Source: Trichomonas vaginalis G3 | Taxonomy: Eukaryota; Parabasalia; Trichomonadida; Trichomonadidae | DNA: 64,000 bases | Assembly (NCBI RefSeq): GCF_026262505.1 | Contig: NC_067205.1 | Coordinates: forward strand, 24,607,872 to 24,671,871 | Direction: 5' to 3' | In this document: in pieces, positions 39,301 to 47,177 of the stretch | How positions within the stretch are numbered: position 1 is the stretch's first letter | Layout: every line of letters begins with the position of its first letter | Program-made: the position numbers and the translations under genes | The notes under the pieces: model-generated | The model's input: the letters and a program-made list of their open reading frames with translations, nothing else | Told to the model about the DNA's origin: nothing | Database searches by the model: none

Positions 39301-42267
39301 TTTATCTAAACTTGTAATTGCATCGTGAATAAGTTTTCTGCATTGTGTCCAATCTTTTTGGTCAATCAAAACTTGTAAATATATTCTAAATATAGAAACT
39401 CTCATATCATCACCGATTTGTATCTGTTTCGTCAATGACAAAGCTTCTGGAAGTATTTCTGATAGATATTGTCTGAACTTCGGGAAGTTTTCACCATCAG
39501 AAATTGTTGAACAGAAGAAAGACAAACTCAATTTCGCGTTATCAATGTTTTGAGCTTGACTGAAGTTAATTGCAGCATTTAAGAAGTCATTTGCTGCATC
39601 AACTCTCAGTTTATCCTGGCAAGAAAACTCTTGTAAGTCTGGTTGTATCAATTTAAGATAAGCAAAGCCTCTTGTGAATCTCGCCAATCCACAGTAATAT
39701 AATTCATCAGGGTTATTCGGGGAAGGAGTTAATTCCAACATTTTTGTGGCAGAATCAATTGTTAATTGTCCTAAGTCGAGTTTATTAGATCTCTCACTCA
39801 ATATTGCATATAATGCTGGACTTGAAAGGTTCTGCAATGATGAGTAAATCGACGATAATGTTTCACTTTTGTGTTGAACTTTTTCATTCATTATCGTTGC
39901 GAGTTGGACCAAAATTGATGTTTCTGGATCGGATTGGTTTGGCGGAAGAGCGTTTCGTCTTGCGAATATCTCAACGAGTCTGTCAACAAGAGCTTTCTTC
40001 TCATATATGCTTGAAACAACTGGTAAAGCTTTAAGAGCTGTGTCTTCAGCCAATTTCAGTTGTTTTTGTTTTGTTGCATCCAATGTTGGACCTTTCTTCT
40101 TTGCTGCTGCTTGTTGAGTGTTTTGTGCATTGGCTGCAACAGATGCTTGTGAAGCAGGAGGAGGTTCTGTGCAGATTTCGAGTAAAATTTGGACGAAATA
40201 ATTAACAATTTGTCCAATCATTTTCTTTGCTGGTTCGAAATCGAGTTCAAACAAAGTAGTGACGCAATCTCCAACAACATCAACGAATTCTGTTGATCTC
40301 GCTGGTTCTTGTCTGGAAAAGAAGGAATTCCAGATAGCGGTTATCGCATTGAAAATAATTCTGGAATTTTTGAGGACTTTTCCTTTTGAAATTGCGAATT
40401 GCAAGAAAGAAACAGCATCTTGAGGTCTTGATGATGCAATTGCTGATGTGATTCCAGGAACAACAGATTCACATTGTATTTCAACAGCTGCATCATATTG
40501 AACGTTATCAAACTCGAAACTCAAAAAAGTTTTACAAGAATCAACAGCAATTTGTACTTGGCTTTGCGATGCTGATTTAATCAACTCAGACCAAACACCT
40601 GCGAAATGTGCTGCTTCTACTGCATCGAACTTTTGAGTGTCTTCTGGTTTGATGGCGTTCAATATTTCCAATGATTGGTTCAGAGAAGAAACAGTTGGTC
40701 TTCTGGACTGTGCGATAGGGGCATAAGCTCTGTCGAACAGATCAACTTGTTGTCCGAAAGAGTCCAAGTTTACACTCAGCATTTTGTAGAAAGGGAACAA
40801 AAATCTGTCGAAAGGATGCTGAAGTTTTGTTGGATGGTCATTGGAAAGATAATCCAAAGCAATTGCTTTTTTGAGTTGATCTAATGCTTTGAGATTATCC
40901 CTATCAGCTTCGAAGATCTTTGCCAAAGCGAAATGCATTTCTGATCGCATTAAATTCGCTTGGCTTCCGATTCTCGAAAGAATTTCAACAGCTGTCAAAA
41001 GATGTCGTTTTATCAATCCTGGACGATGTAAAACGTTCAATGAATGTGACCAAAGCATTGCAGCTGCATCTTGTACTAATACTGTGTCTCCTTGTGCTTG
41101 TGCAAGTGACATACAATGTGCACATGTCGAAACAACATCGGCAATTTCATCAGGAGACATTTGTTGGTCTAAAGCAAGTTGTGCATTAATTAGAATGGCA
41201 TGGATACGTGCTAATGCTGCACGGGCTCCGGAAGCACGTTGTGCACATTCTTGGGCTAATTGTGTCTGTCCAAATTGGGCTGCAAGACGGCCAATTTCGC
41301 CTGACAAAATTTCAAAACAAGCTGTTTCTTCTGGAACGTCTTTCTTCGTATCTAAGAAGGTCGTACATATCTTAAAGGCTTCTGCAAGGTCTTTAGTTTG
41401 TGTCTGATTGTTGGATCTGGCTCCTTGGTATAAAATAACTGCTTTTTGTAATTGATCATTCATATCCATCTTAACTTTCAATAAACCACCTGGAGACTTA
41501 CGGGAGAAGTGCGTAAGGAGGTGTAGTAATGAGAATTTGAGCATTAAATTGTCGGCTGGTATCATTGTAAAAACTTTTTGAATTTGCTTAGAAGCGTCAT
41601 CAGATTTTTGGTTGTCGTCAAGCAAACAGCCATTCAATAAGGATAATGCAACGTAAAGACGAGTAGTACTGTTAAATTCTCCAGTTACTAATTGAGTTTC
41701 GAGAAGTTGAAGCGCAATTGGGGTTGCTGTTTGCAAATAATGACGTAATTCGGATGGGAAGAATGGAAGAGAGATTTGGTAGAATGTGAAAACAGCACGA
41801 AGAGTTAATGGTTGATATAATGTTGTTGATTGGATACTTTTAAGTGCACGTGTAATAAAATCGATTGCTTTGAGATTTAAATCAATTGCAGCTTGTCCAC
41901 GATGTTGTTGTCCTCTCCAATTGTTGATTAATGATTGAATTATTTGTGCACGAACTTGAAATTGGTTCATTGGTTCTTGTAAACGATTATACGCCAACAC
42001 CATATTCTCGGCCTTATCAACAATATGCTTTTGAATTGGAGGTGGCAAATCAAATAGTCTTTCTGCAAGTAATATGAACAAATCTGAAGAAAAACCTGTA
42101 GAGGATGGTGAAGTAAGCTTATTATAGGCATTCAACAGACTTTGTTCTGTGATTTTCGTGTTACTTGTCAGGAGAAGTCGAAGAGATTGCTCCATGAAGT
42201 AACGGAATAATTTTCTATCGTCCTTCAAAACGAGATTTCCAAAATAAATATAGATTTTGTAATTCAT
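36394..42267 (-). CDS. CFAP46: CFAP46-like flagellar central-apparatus protein
   Basis: This is a protein of about 1,957 residues made of TPR-like helices. The N-terminal part matches the CFAP46 pattern: FSSDLFILLAERLFD (family FSPDLFVLCAEQALK), MNQFQVRAQIIQSL (ITQFLGRAHLCRAQM) and AIDFITRALKSIQS (YMKAINFAKGEP). Low-complexity basic inserts occur near residue 710 (AANAQNTQQAAAKKKGP), near 1180 and near 1835 (GGSPRGGKGKGKKGDKGK). The C-terminus (FIDKLTKSFEPIVAKFPEG, SILLVSSIPQFHTIPFSAIP) is of the CHAT-like type at the end of CFAP46. The protein is part of the C1d projection of motile axonemes, fitting a flagellate. It is shorter than animal CFAP46 (about 2,700). The start is ATG 42,267 or, perhaps, 42,195 (MEQSLRLLLTSNTKI). 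The longest version begins with a non-ATG codon. Confidence 0.85.
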   Translation of the reverse strand: MNYKIYIYFGNLVLKDDRKLFRYFMEQSLRLLLTSNTKITEQSLLNAYNKLTSPSSTGFSSDLFILLAERLFDLPPPIQKHIVDKAENMVLAYNRLQEPMNQFQVRAQIIQSLINNWRGQQHRGQAAIDLNLKAIDFITRALKSIQSTTLYQPLTLRAVFTFYQISLPFFPSELRHYLQTATPIALQLLETQLVTGEFNSTTRLYVALSLLNGCLLDDNQKSDDASKQIQKVFTMIPADNLMLKFSLLHLLTHFSRKSPGGLLKVKMDMNDQLQKAVILYQGARSNNQTQTKDLAEAFKICTTFLDTKKDVPEETACFEILSGEIGRLAAQFGQTQLAQECAQRASGARAALARIHAILINAQLALDQQMSPDEIADVVSTCAHCMSLAQAQGDTVLVQDAAAMLWSHSLNVLHRPGLIKRHLLTAVEILSRIGSQANLMRSEMHFALAKIFEADRDNLKALDQLKKAIALDYLSNDHPTKLQHPFDRFLFPFYKMLSVNLDSFGQQVDLFDRAYAPIAQSRRPTVSSLNQSLEILNAIKPEDTQKFDAVEAAHFAGVWSELIKSASQSQVQIAVDSCKTFLSFEFDNVQYDAAVEIQCESVVPGITSAIASSRPQDAVSFLQFAISKGKVLKNSRIIFNAITAIWNSFFSRQEPARSTEFVDVVGDCVTTLFELDFEPAKKMIGQIVNYFVQILLEICTEPPPASQASVAANAQNTQQAAAKKKGPTLDATKQKQLKLAEDTALKALPVVSSIYEKKALVDRLVEIFARRNALPPNQSDPETSILVQLATIMNEKVQHKSETLSSIYSSLQNLSSPALYAILSERSNKLDLGQLTIDSATKMLELTPSPNNPDELYYCGLARFTRGFAYLKLIQPDLQEFSCQDKLRVDAANDFLNAAINFSQAQNIDNAKLSLSFFCSTISDGENFPKFRQYLSEILPEALSLTKQIQIGDDMRVSIFRIYLQVLIDQKDWTQCRKLIHDAITSLDKNVHNQLWELNLIVTANADCSKSQTPLIDEMLRVKQLGDSKYQSRLWTFVSDLATDCDVKRTALMKAEEVLKENDITERFRTAMNFAKWLETQDEKIEVIEEELTKAKDAALLEENNLFQTQRLFEIDLFRLKTTKDISIFNESSNNIIKTSESFWQTIAEMNQTTIEEEATPDKKKGSARASKSTAQQHKTNQPPPKEETPTDFKQIPSNIAQWQELMKQVDKHKCPEFENPYDFANMILEAVQIIQYTGNEYNLMTLWYIVMLISKILIHNSRLEQIIYMSFLLFLDRLDQVSTLPYDQDFGITDSERMEWNQKVERYQSDPPSELLPLRKTLLRQCFLLLELGDIRPALTIAEAALSQAEELQDTQTMSEANICLAIINIRSGNLSKAVEKLQCAAPEEGMPLDNWLHWFSTAFTSHEEENRSAFVHAMIDKFVDSCVKEDMSINETIKVYNLYKYASEFMNADDAKEFFESISGKLILPNSFIPSIDIRLSYLSRMIKTDKFPAIILEYRSVGRDMIQFINAMESSYATASEKGAEASIPILMRYVEVINIFGTLVVGYRPQIENMRLNGLDYEIIGSHDSILNEFIDKEQEPLVDLSATSAIMYFNSVQNIEGINKRLNAHLELLLGRCLHIIAKDVVTTQNAVKYLWNAVPLLIELDEDREAEDTAIELLGILKGSDPAGSVQMFVSGQNSRAYLRRFDQLEKNTPPENRERLFVEENKRLSFKFHRPEISPLYVKCQRFLKEVPSITALLKAQFDIEQFRKVCTEKKLFALVVDNTSQNENNLIGSVIAYSNEKDIIEQELLKLDLETIAYKVEIFKQIIAPPKKAAETPANEGGDDKKKGGSPRGGKGKGKKGDKGKAQEPPKQPVQPQQSQDLGAIAGKVTNPEFIEFIDKLTKSFEPIVAKFPEGCESILLVSSIPQFHTIPFSAIPAFSKYQVMYHDYSIISAMARKEMVVNLSKDTI

Positions 42268-42276
42268 TTCAATCAA

Positions 42277-42943
42277 CCATCATCTGGAATGTTAGAAAAT
42301 AACTTAAAAATTCATTATATCGATGATTCAATTCTTGATATTGACAAACTATTGAGATTTCTACCAGGACTACCAAATTTAGGTAATGCATATTGATTAT
42401 GTATTAATAGCATTATAATTGGTTTTCATTACACAATATTGAAACGAAATTTCTGTCAATGTATAAAGAACTAGATTAAAAATGATTGTAATTACTTTGC
42501 TTATCATTATTATCGCTATTTGAAATAGTTTTATATTGATATTATGTTGTTTTACATGTAATGTATTCAATATTAAAGGTTTGTAACAAAAATATAGTGA
42601 TACGTTATCGGAAATTCAGACTTGATACCATACTTATCCTTCCAGAGAAAGAAAGATCCATTTGTAATTGCCAAAATAATTTTATTTAACTCAATCATCA
42701 TCAGTGTATCATACATTCAATAAAATTTGTACAATATATCAGTAACAAATCCTGTAGTTTAGTATAGTTTATGATATCTATTCATTCTTCTGAATAATTA
42801 TCAATGAATTTCCTGAATTCGTTAAAAAGAGGTAGAAAAACGACTTTCCAAAATTTTTAACGGAAGTATGTTTCATAATGCCTCATATCTGAGAGGGAAG
42901 TTCCCTTTCATGTAAACTATTCAATTCGAATGATGCGATTTTT
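42277..42943. other. Spacer between divergent genes
   Basis: AT-rich, 667 bases, between divergently transcribed genes. No gene, RNA or repeat was recognised. Confidence 0.6.
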
Positions 42944-42961
42944 TTGACAAAACCTTTTCGA

Positions 42962-44215
42962 ATGTACAAAGAAGAAGAGGCTACTTCCAATGAAAAATCA
43001 AAGGATAGAATTAATGAAAATACCGATATCCTTGGTTTTTTAATACCTTTCATTGTAGATTATGAAGATATCAACGATTTAGAAAACCATTTAAAAGATT
43101 TGGACCAAAATTGCATTAAATCAAGCGAGATTATAGATACATTGCTGTCAAAGTCACAGGAATTTGAAGATCAGCTTCCATTTTTAAAGGTAACGTTGAA
43201 ATTACTAAAACTTTGCTGCTCAGAGACTTTCAAGGGAGGATATCCATGCATATTGATCGAATATATCGAATACAACCTACAAAACTTCGAATCTGCTGAA
43301 AATCTTCTCTTAATATTGAAAATTTTGAAAAAATTACTCAAATTATCAAGCCAAGTTTCGAAAATATTTACTAACCTCACCATTTTCCATCAAATAATGG
43401 CTCTCGGTGAAGAAATGATTGAAAAAGATTGGATACAAGTCAAAAACCAAATTTTGAAAATTTTGTCACTTTTTCTAAAAAGTAACAGTTTTTACAGCGA
43501 AGTATTGATTGCTTATGGTGAAGAAAGTGCAGTAGAACTCTTAGAGAAGATGAAATCCCTTGCATTATGTTCATTTTCCATTGAAACTGCAAAGAATTGT
43601 TTAGAATTATTATCTTCAGGAATTTCATTGTTTATCTTCGGAGATTTGTTCATTGATGATAGTATTATCATAAACCTCTGTGTTCTGATCAATAATGAAG
43701 AGTTAAGACCGAAAATTTTGAAATATTTATCTTATTCAGCAAAAAAAGTTCCAAATTTTATGGTCAATGACTTAATAATGGATTTAGATTGCAGTAAATT
43801 CGATGATGATATGTTAGTCTATTCATATAATTTGATTTCGAACGTAATCAAAGAAATTCAAGATGAAAAAGTTCTTTCTGTCATTTTTAATTCGATTTTC
43901 TTTAATTCTTTGATTAATTTCATCGGAAATTGCAGTTTAAAAGTGCAAATCAAGCTCTGTAATGTTGTTTCGTTGATAATTATTCACAAAATCGATTATT
44001 TCGATGAAACAAAATTTACTGAAATTTGTCAATTTCTTTGTGAAAATCTTGATTCATCTGATAACCAATTTACTGTTATTTCTGCCGTTTCTATCATTTT
44101 CCCCAAAGTTGAGAAAGATGAAGCCATGATTTCCGCAATTGAAGATTTAGCTGATGATATTGATAACGAATGCAGTGACTTGGCATTCGAACTATTATCA
44201 TCTCTTGAAGAATAA
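42962..44215 (+). CDS. Armadillo-like helical protein, 417 residues
   Basis: This frame is open from 42,944, but the first ATG is at 42,962 (MYKEEEATSNEKSKDRINEN). The 417-residue product is acidic and almost entirely helical, with alternating Leu/Ile-rich pairs (LLLILKILKKLLKLSSQVSK, ILKILSLFLKSNSFYSE, VQIKLCNVVSLIIIHKID), which is the look of ARM/HEAT-type solenoids. No importin-beta-binding or other known domain is visible. Such ARM proteins are frequent in trichomonads and probably act as scaffolds. No specific function. Confidence 0.75.
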   Translation: MYKEEEATSNEKSKDRINENTDILGFLIPFIVDYEDINDLENHLKDLDQNCIKSSEIIDTLLSKSQEFEDQLPFLKVTLKLLKLCCSETFKGGYPCILIEYIEYNLQNFESAENLLLILKILKKLLKLSSQVSKIFTNLTIFHQIMALGEEMIEKDWIQVKNQILKILSLFLKSNSFYSEVLIAYGEESAVELLEKMKSLALCSFSIETAKNCLELLSSGISLFIFGDLFIDDSIIINLCVLINNEELRPKILKYLSYSAKKVPNFMVNDLIMDLDCSKFDDDMLVYSYNLISNVIKEIQDEKVLSVIFNSIFFNSLINFIGNCSLKVQIKLCNVVSLIIIHKIDYFDETKFTEICQFLCENLDSSDNQFTVISAVSIIFPKVEKDEAMISAIEDLADDIDNECSDLAFELLSSLEE

Positions 44216-44817
44216 ATTTTTAATTTTAATTATTCTCTTTCATAAAAAAAAACTCAAACGACAACAAATCCGAACAGAGTGGAACAACATGCACTATTGT
44301 TAATTTCTTGGAAAATACGTTCAAAATATTAAGGTTATTGATGGCAATGTCTTTGAATTTGAAAATTAGACGACTGAAAAATTTAAACTCATTAATTATC
44401 GAATTGTTATCGATTATATAACGTATGACAATGAATATAGTGGTTTTATACTGACGATCATTAATTTACCAAAATGCGGTTCTTTTTCTCGAAAATTTGC
44501 CATGTCAATGAAAATTGTCTAATTCGTTGGAACATTTGGTTACAAATCATTTGATATTTTTAATTCAATTTCAGAAATTAAAAAAAATCCGATTATTAAC
44601 AAAAATTGTGGAAACATAAGACAAATGTATGATCATTATAAAACTAGAAAGAAAATATTCGATTGAATAAAATTTGGTTGATGAACTTTAAAAAAAATTG
44701 GATATAAATAAACTCTATTTTGCGTTTACATCTCTTTGGTAAATGTAAACTTCAGAAAATTAACTTTGATCGTAATTTGAATAAAAATTGTGACCAAAAA
44801 CCATTTAGAAACTAGTG
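44216..44817. other. Spacer
   Basis: About 600 AT-rich bases between two plus-strand genes. I see no gene; coding-like composition near 44,330-44,530 has no usable frame. Confidence 0.6.
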
Positions 44818-46077
44818 ATGATTGCTAGACGTGCTGCTGACAAATGGGAGCAAATATTCCATAATACACATGAATCAATCCAAATGGCAATACAGTTCGA
44901 GAGTGCTCAAAATTTTGACAAGATCCTTGATAGATTAAATAAATATTGTCCAGGTTTGCACTACGGATCAGATGGAAAGTATATTTTCAAAACAAATAAC
45001 AAGGTATCAGTATATAAACTACCTGATCAATACAATAATCTTGCAGAATTATCAAATTTAATGTTTTTTAAGCATACTCAGCCATTGGATCAATCATTAA
45101 TGCAGATTGGTATCAACAAAGATGCAATGGTTTTGAATATCAATCATATAGCAAGTGATGGTATGTTCCTTCATAAAATCTTCGATGTTATTAAATCTGA
45201 AGACGAAATTACAACTATCCCTCAAATTGTCGCAACTGAAAAACAATTTGAAAAAGAAATCAAAGAATACACAGGAAGAAAAATCCCATTCTTCTCTGTT
45301 GATCATTCATTAACAAGAATTCACCCGAAGATCAAACAAGAATTTCATTCAAACATGAAATCAGCTAATAATCTTTCATATACAGATAGCAAGAATTTAA
45401 TGACAACCAAAATCAATGGCAAAGTTTCTCAAATGACAGAAAACTTTTGGATTTCTGTAATCTTATCAACATTTGCGTTCAATGATAAAATTGATAAGGC
45501 AGGAGCTTGTACAATGGTTAACTTAAGACCATTTTTGCAATCATTCAAAGACACAGAGGTTACTTGTTCTTTTTCAAGTGTTGCTGTAACATCAGATGTT
45601 TCGGAATCTATGGAAGTTTCTGAGTTAATGAAGTCATTAAGAAAGAATTTCGAGGAAAGAATTAAGAACAAAGAATATATTGGATTCATCAAATCACTTC
45701 CTGATGAAAATACAATATTTGATACTTTCCTAGGTTTAGGACTTGATATCTCTCTTATTCAAAAGTTCAAATTGAATGATAAGATGAATGATTTGTATAT
45801 TGGCCTAAATGAAGCTGATTTTGGATTTTCAGATCTGCTTTCAATCACAGGATATTCAGTGGAAAAGGATGGAACTAATAAAATTATGAGCAACGTTAAA
45901 TTCTCACCAACGACTCTTGGTGAATTAGAAGGAAAAGTTCTTTCAAGATCAATCATCTTTGGTCTTGAAAGTATACATCCAGATATGACTGTCAAGAAGG
46001 CGGTTGAATTGCTCCAAGAATATCAGAATGGACTTCAAAAGACATTAGAAAGTCCTATTATCAAATATTTAGACTAA
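44818..46077 (+). CDS. HxxxDG acyltransferase-like protein
   Basis: This is a 419-residue protein starting MIARRAADKWEQIFHNTHES at ATG 44,818 (the codon before is GTG). NINHIASDGMFL at residues 107-118 carries the His110-xxx-Asp114-Gly115 signature of the condensation/CoA-dependent acyltransferase superfamily (BAHD, alcohol acetyltransferase, NRPS condensation). Its position near residue 110 fits the small members of that group, and the second half begins around residue 220 (AGACTMVNLRPFLQ), resembling the N-R-P-type core strand of those enzymes. It probably transfers an acyl group from CoA to a hydroxyl or amine. Substrate unknown. There is no signal peptide or membrane segment. Confidence 0.7.
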   Translation: MIARRAADKWEQIFHNTHESIQMAIQFESAQNFDKILDRLNKYCPGLHYGSDGKYIFKTNNKVSVYKLPDQYNNLAELSNLMFFKHTQPLDQSLMQIGINKDAMVLNINHIASDGMFLHKIFDVIKSEDEITTIPQIVATEKQFEKEIKEYTGRKIPFFSVDHSLTRIHPKIKQEFHSNMKSANNLSYTDSKNLMTTKINGKVSQMTENFWISVILSTFAFNDKIDKAGACTMVNLRPFLQSFKDTEVTCSFSSVAVTSDVSESMEVSELMKSLRKNFEERIKNKEYIGFIKSLPDENTIFDTFLGLGLDISLIQKFKLNDKMNDLYIGLNEADFGFSDLLSITGYSVEKDGTNKIMSNVKFSPTTLGELEGKVLSRSIIFGLESIHPDMTVKKAVELLQEYQNGLQKTLESPIIKYLD

Positions 46078-46082
46078 AAAAT

Positions 46083-46580
46083 CAATTTTATATTCTCGAG
46101 TTTTCATAAGTGCAAAGTTCTCACAAATCGATTGGATTTATCGTAATGATTCCCAGTTAAGACATACTCCTTCGGCTGTTAAAGATATTGCATATACGAA
46201 ATATTTTGTTGGTACAAATGTGTTCAAATGTGCATTCATGCATGAAAATTGGACTTGTTATTTAGTAGCTCATTTTCTTGAAATATGGACAACTTCATCA
46301 TATAAAATTGAAGTGAAATTCTATTCAGATTCTTGCAATATTGTTGTAAAGAAGAATATTGAATTCCTTGAATGTTTGATTTATGCAGTTGACCATCAAA
46401 AATGGCCATCGAGTGTTGATTTTGATATTATTACTTTGGGCAAAATGTTAACAGAGAAATAGTTGATCGAGATCCTAAAGTATCTATTTTAGTTGCATGT
46501 AATGCAAAAGATTTTCTTGAAAACATGAAGAAAAACATCTCTCAATCAAAGATATGTAGAGATGTTAATGCCAACTGAAT
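46083..46580 (+). pseudogene. Gene relic downstream of acyltransferase
   Basis: From about 46,083 a plus-strand frame without a usable early ATG is open to a TAG at 46,460 (includes WIYRNDSQLRHTPSAVKDIA and NVFKCAFMHENWTCYLVAHF). A coding-like piece continues in the next frame up to about 46,576 (DPKVSILVACNAKDFLENM). This looks like the 3' or middle part of a host gene with no start and one frame change at about 46,460. The family is not recognised. Confidence 0.4.
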
Positions 46581-47177
46581 AACATTAATTAAAGATATTT
46601 TGTCAAGAATTTTTTTGAATGAAGGTGAAACGATAAACAATGCAAAAACGAATTTTTAAATTCAAAACTTTGAAAAATCGCTTTGACAATCAATAAGACG
46701 ATTGAAATATTCCAAGATGAAGGCCAAATATTTCAATATTTACACTAAAAAATCAAATCTTAAATTTCTCATTAACAACAAGAGTTTCTTTATGAGAAAG
46801 ATTAAAGCATAAGATTATGAAGAATTTTTTGTTATAATAATCTCATATTTAGAATCAATATGCTGAATATTATGACTATTAACCTTAATTTTTAAAATTC
46901 AAATAAAAAACGGTTTTCAAAATTCTGATTCGGTTTTTGTTATGTAATTTTATTTAATGATATAAAATTGATTAATAAATTATTTTTAATAATCTAACCT
47001 TAAACTTTCAATTGATCAAAATTGAGAACATGCCAACCCACCTCATTGGATCATTGAAATCTTCTTCATGAAAATTTGATGGAATATTGAAAGCTGAAAG
47101 GAAGAACTATATCTATTTTTGTTTAATGTTCTTTAACAATCTTCCATTAAAATATTTAAATTATTAGTAAATATGAT
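46581..47177. other. Spacer
   Basis: About 600 bases of AT-rich DNA with no supportable gene, RNA or paired repeat. Confidence 0.6.
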
